A stretch of 9,546 nt of DNA from Bacteroidales bacterium UBA4179 (GCA_002381125.1 DFUT01000002.1:1-9546); one strand, 5' to 3'; shown: positions 1 to 6,922, numbered from the stretch's first letter. Numbers and translations: made by a program. Notes: generated from the sequence alone by a model not told the origin.

Positions 1-510
1 GGAATGAAGATTGACCGAATGTATTTTGAGAAATTTGAAGATAAAGTAAAAGAGGATGACAAAATCAAGGAATTAGTTCAGCAAAAGGATTTTGATGCAA
101 TAGAACAATACATTATCAGTCAAATATTTGATAAGCCAGAGGAGTATTACAATATAAGCAAACTGCGGAATGCCATAAAAATTGACAGGCGGTTATCATT
201 GAGAGAAATCATTGAAAAAATCTTTGGTTTTATTCCTTATTTTAAATCTAAGGACGAACTGCTTGACGAGGAATTTGAAAAGTTTGACAGTCGTTATTTA
301 CCACCCGAAGAATATTTCACGTTCGCAAGGGATTATTTTAAAAGTTACATTACAGACTCTGAGTTCAGAGACATAATCGAAAATAGAAAATATGCATTAT
401 TAAACACCAATCCAAATGGTGATGTATTCAGAAAATTGCCTCCGGAATTGCGTTTTGCGATACCTGAGTACATAAAAGATAATGTATCACTTAATAAATT
501 TGTTGCATAA
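1..510 (+). CDS. hsdR: Type I restriction endonuclease subunit R, C-terminal end (partial)
   Basis: This is the last ~169 residues of an HsdR subunit, the ATP-dependent translocase and nuclease of a type I restriction complex. The frame is open to the left edge, so the first ATG (position 4) is internal and the helicase and nuclease domains lie outside the window. What is visible fits the C-terminal region of HsdR, which docks onto the methyltransferase: a charged helical segment, then LSLREIIEKIFGFIPYFKSK, a YLPPEEYFTFARDYFKSYI stretch, and a terminal LPPELRFAIPEYIKDN block. The stop codon (508-510) is followed directly by the ATG of the methyltransferase-specificity gene, so R comes first and translation is probably coupled. 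The family call rests on these segments plus the hsdM/hsdS neighbour. No sign of damage is seen in the part present. Confidence 0.88.
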   Translation, partial: GMKIDRMYFEKFEDKVKEDDKIKELVQQKDFDAIEQYIISQIFDKPEEYYNISKLRNAIKIDRRLSLREIIEKIFGFIPYFKSKDELLDEEFEKFDSRYLPPEEYFTFARDYFKSYITDSEFRDIIENRKYALLNTNPNGDVFRKLPPELRFAIPEYIKDNVSLNKFVA

Positions 511-3024
511 ATGTTAGACCAAGAAACAAAACGCAGGATTGATACTGCAAGAGATATTTTGGTAGGAAAACTACCTAATCCACAAAGCCAAGTTGAGCAA
601 ATTACCATTGCCATGATTTATAAATTTATGGACGATATGGATAAGGAAGCAATGGAATTTGGTGGAGAAGCTACTTTTTTTATAGGCGATTACGAAAAAT
701 ACAGTTGGACAAAAATATTTGACCCCAAATTGGGCGGGTATGAAATGTTGGCACTTTACGGAGAAGCAATAGTAAAACTGAACCAAAATCCTAATATACC
801 GCAACTTTTCAGAGATATTTTTAAAAACGCATACCTGCCTTACAGAGACCCAGAGACGTTAAAAATGTTTCTGAAGGTTATCAATGAGTTTCATTACGAC
901 CATAGCGAAAAACTGGGTGATGCTTTTGAATACCTGTTATCAGTTTTAGGCAGTCAAGGTGATGCAGGACAATTCCGCACTCCACGCCATATTATTGATT
1001 TTATGGTAGCCATTATGCAGCCAAAAAAAGAGGAAAGCATTTGCGACCCTGCTTGTGGTACTGCTGGTTTTTTAATTTCTTCATATAAATATATACTACA
1101 CGAAAACACAAAAAAGAACAAAGGAGATTTACTTACGCCCGATGAACGGAAAAAGCTAATCAACAACTTCGTTGGTTACGATATTTCTTCCGAAATGGTG
1201 CGTTTGAGTTTGGTAAATATGTATCTGCATGGCTTTACAACTCCCAAAATATATGAATATGATTCTTTAACTTATACTGACCGCTGGGGTGATACATTCG
1301 ATATTATCATGGCAAATCCGCCATTTATGACACCAAAAGGAGGTATTCGTCCGCATAAAAAATTTGCCATGCAGGCAAATCGTAGCGAAGTGTTGTTTGT
1401 GGACTACATTATGGAACATATTAACCCAACAACCGGACGTGCAGCCGTGATTGTTCCAGAAGGTATTATTTTTCAAAGTGCCACAGCTTACAAAGCATTG
1501 CGTAAATTGCTTGTTGAAAAAAACTTTCTTTACGGAGTTGTAAGTTTGCCAGCCGGTCTTTTTCAACCATACAGCGGAGTGAAAACCTCAATTCTCTTAT
1601 TAGACAAGACTCTTGCAAAAAAAACAGATAAAATCCTTTTTGTAAAAATCGAAAACGATGGTTACAGTTTAGGAGCTCAAAGAAAAGAACTCGGCACAAG
1701 TGACTTGCCAGATGCCACAAACTTCATTAAGCAATACATTATATCCATTCGCAACAATGATTTCTCGCAAATTGATTTTGAACATTTGCCTTTAAACTCG
1801 ATTGCAGTTGAAAAAAGCAGAATAGCTGAAAATGGAGACTATAATTTAAGCGGAGAGAGATACCGAGTAAATTTGGAATTACGAAATAAAAGGTTTGAAT
1901 GGGTTTGTTTAGGCGATATTGCAAATATTAGTGCAGGTAATTCAGCACCTCAAGGAGATGAGTATTTTGATAACGGTACTATGCCATTTTTTAGAACCTC
2001 TGATGTCGGGAAAGTGCATATTAGTCATGATTTAGCAATTTCAAATGATTACGTTAATGAAAAAGCCATTAAAGAACTAAATCTTAGAATTTTTAAAAAA
2101 GGAACCATTCTTTTTCCCAAAAGTGGTGCGTCAGTATTTTTGAACCATAGAGTAATGATGGCAGTGGATGGATATGTTTCAAGTCATTTAGCTACAATTT
2201 ATGCAAATGAAGCAGTTGCTGTTCCAAAGTATTTATTCTATATGCTCTGTTTAATTGATGCTAAAACACTTACTGAAAACCAAAATTATCCTTCACTTAG
2301 ATTAACTGATATTTTCAACATTAAAATTCCACTTCCTCCTCTATCAATTCAGCAAGAAATTGTATCCAAAATAGAGCAATACGAAAAAATCATAGCCGGG
2401 GCTAAGCAGGTAGTCGAAAACTATAAACCCCAAATTGATATAAAACCCGATTGGGAAATGGTGGAGTTGGTGAAGATTGCAGATGTAAATGATAAATCTG
2501 TTGATCCAGTTGAAGCTTTTGGAGACACGGAATTTTGTTATGTTGATATTTCAAGTGTCGAAAATGAAACTGGAATTATTTCATTTGATAATATAATTTC
2601 GACTAAAGATGCTCCAAGTAGAGCACGCAGAGTAATTGCAATTGGAGATATATTGTTATCAACCGTTAGACCTAATTTGAAAGCATTTGGCTTTATAGAT
2701 GCTCTTCCGGATAAATGTCTTGCTTCTACTGGTTTTGCTGTTATTACTGCTAAATCGGTTATTAACCCGAGGTTTCTATATTATTGCTTTTTTAATGAAT
2801 TCGTTTTAGGACAAATGTATAACAGAATGGGTAAAGGCTCTTATCCAAGTATTAATCAATCGGACGTTAATGCATTAAGAATTCCTCTTCCACCTGTATT
2901 CGAGCAGAAAGCCATTGTATCCCAAATTGAAAAAGAGCAGCAAATGGTCAATGCTACTAAAGAGCTAATAAATATATACGAGCAAAAAATAAAAGACGAA
3001 ATCAACAAACTATGGGAAGCATAA
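511..3024 (+). CDS. hsdMS: Fused type I methyltransferase-specificity protein (HsdM-HsdS)
   Basis: One uninterrupted 837-residue frame joins two normally separate subunits. Residues 1-455 are an HsdM N6-adenine methyltransferase: an N-terminal helical bundle, GQFRTPRHI (153-161), the SAM-binding motif DPACGTAGF (179-187) and the catalytic NPPF (269-272). Residues ~463-837 are a complete HsdS with two target-recognition domains. Each TRD ends in the usual hinge and coiled-coil helix: PLPPLSIQQEIVSKIE (608-623) and PLPPVFEQKAIVSQIE (792-807). The TRDs differ from each other, so an asymmetric bipartite target is expected; the target itself cannot be read. All key motifs look intact. With HsdR upstream it should methylate host DNA and direct cleavage of unmodified DNA. 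The ATG directly follows the hsdR stop, and its own stop overlaps the next start. Separate M and S genes are the usual arrangement, where the enzyme is M2S1; a fusion implies a different stoichiometry or a dimer. Confidence 0.93.
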   Translation: MLDQETKRRIDTARDILVGKLPNPQSQVEQITIAMIYKFMDDMDKEAMEFGGEATFFIGDYEKYSWTKIFDPKLGGYEMLALYGEAIVKLNQNPNIPQLFRDIFKNAYLPYRDPETLKMFLKVINEFHYDHSEKLGDAFEYLLSVLGSQGDAGQFRTPRHIIDFMVAIMQPKKEESICDPACGTAGFLISSYKYILHENTKKNKGDLLTPDERKKLINNFVGYDISSEMVRLSLVNMYLHGFTTPKIYEYDSLTYTDRWGDTFDIIMANPPFMTPKGGIRPHKKFAMQANRSEVLFVDYIMEHINPTTGRAAVIVPEGIIFQSATAYKALRKLLVEKNFLYGVVSLPAGLFQPYSGVKTSILLLDKTLAKKTDKILFVKIENDGYSLGAQRKELGTSDLPDATNFIKQYIISIRNNDFSQIDFEHLPLNSIAVEKSRIAENGDYNLSGERYRVNLELRNKRFEWVCLGDIANISAGNSAPQGDEYFDNGTMPFFRTSDVGKVHISHDLAISNDYVNEKAIKELNLRIFKKGTILFPKSGASVFLNHRVMMAVDGYVSSHLATIYANEAVAVPKYLFYMLCLIDAKTLTENQNYPSLRLTDIFNIKIPLPPLSIQQEIVSKIEQYEKIIAGAKQVVENYKPQIDIKPDWEMVELVKIADVNDKSVDPVEAFGDTEFCYVDISSVENETGIISFDNIISTKDAPSRARRVIAIGDILLSTVRPNLKAFGFIDALPDKCLASTGFAVITAKSVINPRFLYYCFFNEFVLGQMYNRMGKGSYPSINQSDVNALRIPLPPVFEQKAIVSQIEKEQQMVNATKELINIYEQKIKDEINKLWEA

Positions 3025-3749
3025 TGGCAAATGCAATTGACATACTGGAATATCTGCCGAACTCTTATAAAACCAGAGACGAGCAAGATTATATAAATTT
3101 CCTTTGGGAAAGTTTTGAGAGTAATTACAATAATGCGAAATATCCCTTTGCCTTTATTGCTTACCACATGCTTTACATGAGCTTTGTTTATTTCGAGGTC
3201 TGGCAAATTAAAGAAAACAGAAAATCAGACTTTGAGAAAGCAATGGTTGGATTAAGCAACGACATGGAGAGTGATTTTATGAACGCTGTAACGCCATTTG
3301 CTTTTGTAAAATCAAACGAAGCACCTTTTTTCAAATTCTTCAAACTACTTGGTTGCGACAATTCAAAAATTGGCACTTACAAAAAAAGTGTTGACGACCG
3401 TAATAATTCCTCACATAGCAACGGTAAAATATTGTTCAATGACAAAAGCATTATCGACAGAAAGATTGATGATGTTTTAAGAGCAGTTGATGATATTCAA
3501 AATCACTCAAAACCAATCATTGAAGAATGCCTTGCAAAATTTTTAATAGAAAACCATGACCCCGACAAACGACAATATTACGGTGACTTAGACCAGATTA
3601 GAGAAATCCTGATACATGGAAATTATCTCTCTCAAAAAGACATTGAACATTTGCTGACTTTTGACGTTACAACTCTATCGAAAAGAAAAAACTATGAAGC
3701 CATGGAAAGCTTATTTGAAACATTTGTAGAAAACTATAAAACAACATAG
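3024..3749 (+). CDS. HEPN-like putative ribonuclease coupled to the type I R-M operon
   Basis: This 241-residue protein belongs to no family I can name. The start is placed at 3024 because that ATG overlaps the hsdMS stop (TAATG), the usual sign of translational coupling; an in-frame ATG at 3012 would add four residues. The protein looks mostly helical. Residues 124-134 read DDRNNSSHSNG: R126, N127 and H131 form an Rx4H motif with the polar residue after Arg that is typical of HEPN ribonucleases. A second R-x4-H (R193, H198, in IREILIHGN) lies near the C-terminus, but its context is less typical. HEPN proteins cleave RNA in toxin-antitoxin and abortive-infection systems, and the HEPN-related PrrC and RloC accompany type I R-M systems. 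I infer a role as an effector or guard released when restriction is inhibited. It could instead be an accessory protein with no nuclease activity. No transmembrane segment or signal peptide is evident. Confidence 0.6.
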   Translation: MANAIDILEYLPNSYKTRDEQDYINFLWESFESNYNNAKYPFAFIAYHMLYMSFVYFEVWQIKENRKSDFEKAMVGLSNDMESDFMNAVTPFAFVKSNEAPFFKFFKLLGCDNSKIGTYKKSVDDRNNSSHSNGKILFNDKSIIDRKIDDVLRAVDDIQNHSKPIIEECLAKFLIENHDPDKRQYYGDLDQIREILIHGNYLSQKDIEHLLTFDVTTLSKRKNYEAMESLFETFVENYKTT

Positions 3750-3772
3750 CCCACGCTTCGTAGTCAAACACA

Positions 3773-3815
3773 TTTGCAGGTCGCACCAGCCAACGCTAAG
3801 ACCAAAACCTGCAAA
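3773..3815. repeat. Perfect 9-bp inverted repeat, 25-base loop
   Basis: TTTGCAGGT (3773-3781) pairs exactly with ACCTGCAAA (3807-3815). It begins 24 bases after the stop of the HEPN-like gene. It has no T-run after it, so it is not a classic intrinsic terminator, though it could stabilise the 3' end of the R-M transcript. It could also be part of a recombination site. Confidence 0.6.
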
Positions 3816-3821
3816 AGAGCT

Positions 3822-3842
3822 TGCCTACCCCAATGTACGGCA
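3822..3842. repeat. Short hairpin with one bulged base
   Basis: TGCCTAC (3822-3828) pairs with GTA (3835-3837) and GGCA (3839-3842), with C3838 bulged and a six-base loop, CCCAAT. It follows the preceding inverted repeat after six bases, so the two would form neighbouring hairpins in RNA or single-stranded DNA. Confidence 0.5.
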
Positions 3843-3926
3843 GACAGAAATGATGCAGCAAAAATGAAAGAGTAATGGCGAGAAAAATAAACAACGAAAC
3901 GCCAATAAAGTGTATATGCCATAAGG

Positions 3927-3963
3927 GTTTCAGTGGGTATTTAGGCATTTTAGCCACTCAAAC
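3927..3963. repeat. 10-bp inverted repeat with one central mismatch
   Basis: GTTTCAGTGG (3927-3936) pairs with CCACTCAAAC (3954-3963) except for one C-C mismatch, around a 17-base loop. The function is unknown. An imperfect palindrome of this kind could be an RNA hairpin in the rhuM leader or a protein-binding or recombination site. Confidence 0.45.
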
Positions 3964-4011
3964 TTTCGTGTCGAAGGACAGGAAACTGCTCCGAAATCCC
4001 CTAAGGTGCAT

Positions 4012-4030
4012 ACCGCGGATCGTTAGCGGT
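4012..4030. repeat. 5-bp inverted repeat upstream of rhuM
   Basis: ACCGC (4012-4016) pairs with GCGGT (4026-4030), with the loop GGATCGTTA between. It lies 38 bases before the rhuM start. Its CGTTAGCGG core resembles the CGTTATGGG at 5207-5215, just before the reverse transcriptase gene, so the two may be related boundary sequences. Five base pairs alone is weak evidence. Confidence 0.35.
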
Positions 4031-4068
4031 CATTGCCGGGGAGAAGTGTTGTCATTAAAAATTCACGT

Positions 4069-5049
4069 ATGAAAAATAAAATAGAGATATTCAAAACTGC
4101 CGACAACCAAATTGAACTGCAGGTTCAAATGGACGCTGATACCGTTTGGCTTAGCCGGTCTCAAATGTCAGAATTGTTTGGTCGTGACAGAACAGTTATT
4201 TCACGCCATTTAAGCAATATATTTAAAGAGAACGAATTAGACAAAAGTGTGGTATGTGCAAAAATTGCACACACCACTCAGCATGGAGCCATAAAAGGCA
4301 AAAAACAGGTTTCTGAAACTGAATTCTACAACCTCGATGTCATCATCTCTGTAGGTTATCGCGTTAAATCGCAACGGGGTACTCAGTTTCGCCAATGGGC
4401 AACCCAACGGCTTAAAGATTATCTGGTGCAGGGTTATGTCGTTAACGAAAAACGTTTGGAACAAAAACAGCAGGAAGTTGAATACCTCAAAACAGGTATC
4501 CGCATTCTCAACCGTGCTATGGATGAACAAACGACCGCCGAAGAATTTGAAATGCTTAAAGTGTTTGCCAAAGGTCTTTCACTCCTCGATGATTACGACC
4601 ACGAGTTGCTCGACAAGAAAGGGATAACGCAACAACAAACCAATTATCCGTCGGTTGAAGAATACCTGAAAATGATTCAAGTCATGTATTCCGAAATTGA
4701 TTCAGAGCTGTTTGCAAAACCCAAGGATGAAAGCTTTCATAGTTCGGTAAACCAGATAAAACAATGCTTTGGAGATACTGAACTTTATCCCTCCATCGAG
4801 GAGAAAGCTGCCAACCTGTTGTATTTTATCACCAAAAACCATTCGTTTGTAGATGGTAACAAACGTATTGCCGCCGCATGTTTCCTCTATTTTATGGAAC
4901 AAAACAAGGCATTGCTAAAACCGGATGGCACATCCATCATTGACAATGCAGCACTCGCAGCTCTTACGTTGTTTATTGCCACCAGTAAGCCCGAAGAAGC
5001 TGGAATAGTGAAGCAACTGACAATAAGTATTTTAAACAGGAATAAGTAA
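4069..5049 (+). CDS. rhuM: RhuM family protein with Fic/Doc motif
   Basis: This 326-residue protein starts at ATG 4069. An in-frame TTG at 4033 would add 12 unconvincing residues and run into an inverted repeat. Residues ~27-57 (WLSRSQMSELFGRDRTVISR and on) form a winged helix-turn-helix-like segment. The middle has the RhuM-type signature ETEFYNLDVIISVGYRV followed by FRQWATQRLKDYLVQGY (107-123). A Gln/Glu-rich coiled-coil-like region (127-145) follows. The C-terminus carries HSFVDGNKR (258-266), an intact Fic/Doc motif. Fic proteins transfer AMP or other phosphate-containing groups to target proteins, and Doc phosphorylates EF-Tu. RhuM genes are often found inside type I R-M loci, which fits the hsdM remnant that begins two bases after this stop. 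Target and activity are inferred only. No separate antitoxin gene is visible beside it. Confidence 0.88.
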   Translation: MKNKIEIFKTADNQIELQVQMDADTVWLSRSQMSELFGRDRTVISRHLSNIFKENELDKSVVCAKIAHTTQHGAIKGKKQVSETEFYNLDVIISVGYRVKSQRGTQFRQWATQRLKDYLVQGYVVNEKRLEQKQQEVEYLKTGIRILNRAMDEQTTAEEFEMLKVFAKGLSLLDDYDHELLDKKGITQQQTNYPSVEEYLKMIQVMYSEIDSELFAKPKDESFHSSVNQIKQCFGDTELYPSIEEKAANLLYFITKNHSFVDGNKRIAAACFLYFMEQNKALLKPDGTSIIDNAALAALTLFIATSKPEEAGIVKQLTISILNRNK

Positions 5050-5051
5050 AC

Positions 5052-5143
5052 ATGACAGACTCAGCAATCATGTTAAAAATATGGAACTTTGCCAACGTAC
5101 TGCGTGACGATGGGTTAGCTATGGCGATTATTTGGAACTGTAA
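5052..5143 (+). pseudogene. hsdM: Remnant of a second type I methyltransferase gene (hsdM 5' end)
   Basis: Reading from ATG 5052 gives MTDSAIMLKIWNFANVLRDD then G, the usual opening of a type I HsdM of the subfamily that starts with 'SKVWNFCNVLRDDG'. After G (codon 21) the frame slips: reading on from 5114 gives VSYGDYLEL and then TAA at 5141-5143. HsdM proteins of this subfamily continue 'DDGVSYGDYLEQLTYLLFLKM', so one G lost in the 5112-5114 run explains both halves. Beyond 5140 no HsdM similarity is visible, so the rest of the gene (several hundred codons) is gone. The unshifted frame stays open to 5246, but that tail is meaningless and I do not call it a gene. The 2-base gap to rhuM suggests they were once one operon. 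This methyltransferase is not closely alike to the intact fused one at 511-3024, whose N-terminus differs, so it comes from a different system. Confidence 0.8.
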
Positions 5144-5169
5144 TACTCTGCCAAAAATTATACCACTGG

Positions 5170-5194
5170 TTGAAGCTATCAATAGCCTACTTTG
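5170..5194 (+). promoter_or_regulatory. Weak candidate promoter for the reverse transcriptase gene
   Basis: TACTTTG (5188-5194) is one base short of the Bacteroidetes -7 element TAnnTTTG. A TTG (5170-5172) lies 15 bases before it, somewhat closer than usual. Transcription would start near 5200, about 50 bases before the reverse transcriptase ATG. Both deviations make this a weak call. The gene may also be read through from rhuM. Confidence 0.22.
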
Positions 5195-5207
5195 CAGATA
5201 CGTCAAC

Positions 5208-5222
5208 GTTATGGGCTATAAC
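5208..5222. repeat. Short palindrome before the reverse transcriptase gene
   Basis: GTTAT (5208-5212) pairs with ATAAC (5218-5222) around the loop GGGCT. It lies 26 bases before the ATG at 5249 and after the end of the hsdM remnant, so it is near the presumed junction where the reverse transcriptase gene was joined. The stem is short and AT-rich and may have no function. Confidence 0.35.
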
Positions 5223-5248
5223 AAGAAGACAGAAACAACATATTGACA

Positions 5249-6922
5249 ATGAATTTACCTCAAAGACATAGACAGGAAACTGAAAGACTAATTAAAGAAC
5301 TCACTTCAACTACAGAAGGGAAAAAGAAAGTTGAAGATTGGATTCTTGAAGAAGGCTATTATCCAGAACCTTATGTATTACCACCGTGCTTTAAAATAAG
5401 TGATTTTGAATTGCAACAAGAAAAATTTGAGAAGAAAGACTATACAGACAAAAATTGGCAATCTGAAAAATTGGCAACAATATCATTCCCGAAAACAGGA
5501 TTAATTCAAAGAGTATTTGGGATAATTCACCCACACAGATACCACGATATTGTTTGGGAATTAATAAATGATTGGGATAAACTTTTATCAATTCTTTTTA
5601 ATCCCGATAACGAAATTTATTCATACAGTTTTCCGATAGCCTTGACTATAAACAAGCAGGGAAAACTCCGTTCAGGTCGAATGATTTATGAATTCCTTGA
5701 AATGGCAGAAAAAGATTTAGTTGCCGAAGCTTACAAATACAAACAGCTCACAAAGATTGATATAACTAATTTCTACAATTCAGTATACACGCATACAATT
5801 GCATGGGCCTGGTGTGGTGACAGATATAAAGCATTAGCAGATTCAAATTTCAGCTACACAGGTTCAAGAATAGACAAATTAATTCAGTATTCAAATGATA
5901 AGCGAACTAATGGAATACCTGTTGGTCCTCTCCTAAGTGACTTAATTGTTGAAATAATACTGTCTGAAAGAGACACATTCATAACACAAAAGATAAAAGG
6001 AAAAGGTATTGATTTTTTAGCAACACGCTTTAAAGACGATTACCGTATATTATGTAATTCACAAGAAGAAAGCGATATAATTATCAGAATAATTATTGAT
6101 GCTTTGAATGAATATAATTTACAGGTTAATGAAGCAAAAACAAAAACAGTTTCGTTGCCAGAAGGTCTTTATCGACCACATTCCATTAAATACGACATTT
6201 TTTCGTTAAGAAAAATTCCTGCAGAAAAAATTCCTTTCAAAAAGTTTGAATATACACTTCTTAAAGCATTGGAAATTCACAGAGAACACTCAGGGACAAG
6301 TCTTTTAGAGAAATTTCTTGGTGAATTAATTGATAACAATAAAAAAAAGGCAATTAAAGAACGACTTTTAGTTGAGTTCGCTAACCCAAACATACCTGAT
6401 GATGCTCACAATTATTCAAAAGTCAAGAAGAAAAATATAATGAAGACAATAAGCCTTTTGATGCTTCTTAAAAACGAATCATCGAAGAGCTTGGGTAAAG
6501 TATTAGCTATTATTGAATGTCTTATTCTCGATGAAGATAATAAGTGGCTTTTAGATGAAAGCTATTTGTTAGATGTTTTTCTTATTGAGATTGAAAAGTC
6601 AATTCTTAAGAACTCTTCATTTGAACTTTCTTGGTATTTATATTTTTGTTATCGTCACAATATTGAATTTGATTTATTACGCTTGCTTAAGAGACTGAAG
6701 AAAGAAGGAAAAATCAGTTGTAATCCAAGTGAACTTGAAATTTTAAAAAATCCATTTATCGCAACATTAAGAAACAAATTCCCCGGAAAACCAGAAGGCT
6801 GTCAAAATCCATTTGGAGATAAAAAGATAAATATTGAAATGTTTAAAAACCCCGAACAGTTAAAAGATGTTTTTCTTATTAACTACTTAGATGTTTTTGA
6901 TCGTGCAGAACCTGAAAATTAA
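5249..6922 (+). CDS. Defence-type reverse transcriptase (Abi/UG 'DRT' class, group unassigned)
   Basis: A 557-residue protein starting at ATG 5249; an in-frame TTG at 5243 adds only two residues. The N-terminus has GYYPEPYVLPPCF (36-48), a segment seen in Abi/UG reverse transcriptases. The polymerase core has motif A KIDITNFYNSVYTHTIAWAW (169-188; catalytic D171), motif B NGIPVGPLLSDLIVEI (221-236), motif C FKDD (261-264; catalytic D263, D264) and a motif D-like LQVNEAKTK (291-299). All catalytic aspartates are present. Residues ~330-557 look helical and may be the repeat-like C-terminal domain found in several UG groups. There is no maturase, integrase or endonuclease domain and no retron msr-msd recognised beside it, so a group II intron or retron is unlikely. 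Proteins of this class protect against phages by making DNA, sometimes from a partner ncRNA. The gene is AT-rich and sits at the end of a defence block. The product and template are unknown. Confidence 0.85.
   Translation: MNLPQRHRQETERLIKELTSTTEGKKKVEDWILEEGYYPEPYVLPPCFKISDFELQQEKFEKKDYTDKNWQSEKLATISFPKTGLIQRVFGIIHPHRYHDIVWELINDWDKLLSILFNPDNEIYSYSFPIALTINKQGKLRSGRMIYEFLEMAEKDLVAEAYKYKQLTKIDITNFYNSVYTHTIAWAWCGDRYKALADSNFSYTGSRIDKLIQYSNDKRTNGIPVGPLLSDLIVEIILSERDTFITQKIKGKGIDFLATRFKDDYRILCNSQEESDIIIRIIIDALNEYNLQVNEAKTKTVSLPEGLYRPHSIKYDIFSLRKIPAEKIPFKKFEYTLLKALEIHREHSGTSLLEKFLGELIDNNKKKAIKERLLVEFANPNIPDDAHNYSKVKKKNIMKTISLLMLLKNESSKSLGKVLAIIECLILDEDNKWLLDESYLLDVFLIEIEKSILKNSSFELSWYLYFCYRHNIEFDLLRLLKRLKKEGKISCNPSELEILKNPFIATLRNKFPGKPEGCQNPFGDKKINIEMFKNPEQLKDVFLINYLDVFDRAEPEN

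Larger units (their letters stand above)
3750..4068. other. Non-coding spacer rich in inverted repeats
   Basis: These 319 bases lie between the type I R-M operon and rhuM and hold no convincing gene. A 65-codon frame (3875-4072) has no recognisable content, runs through two inverted repeats and overlaps the rhuM start. The stretch looks more GC-rich than the flanking genes and contains four inverted repeats, listed separately. No TAnnTTTG promoter element was found. The spacer separates two systems, so it may hold the end of one transcript, the leader of the next and the scar of an insertion. Confidence 0.6.

Noticed and set aside
3012..3023. Upstream ATG (3012) as the start of the HEPN-like gene
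   Set aside because: The ATG at 3024 overlaps the hsdMS stop (TAATG), the usual coupling arrangement. The difference is only four residues, so this is a preference and not proof.
3875..4072. 65-codon + strand frame between the R-M operon and rhuM
   Set aside because: Its sequence matches no family I know, it runs through two inverted repeats and it overlaps the rhuM start. It looks like a chance opening.
5115..5246. Tail of the 64-codon frame starting at 5052, as a small gene
   Set aside because: Only the first ~21 codons match HsdM; past 5114 the matching frame is a different one that stops at 5143. The remaining codons carry no recognisable signal.
5249..6922. The reverse transcriptase as a retron or group II intron RT
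   Set aside because: No maturase or endonuclease domain, no recognisable msr-msd or intron structure nearby, and the N-terminal and motif B segments fit Abi/UG defence RTs better.
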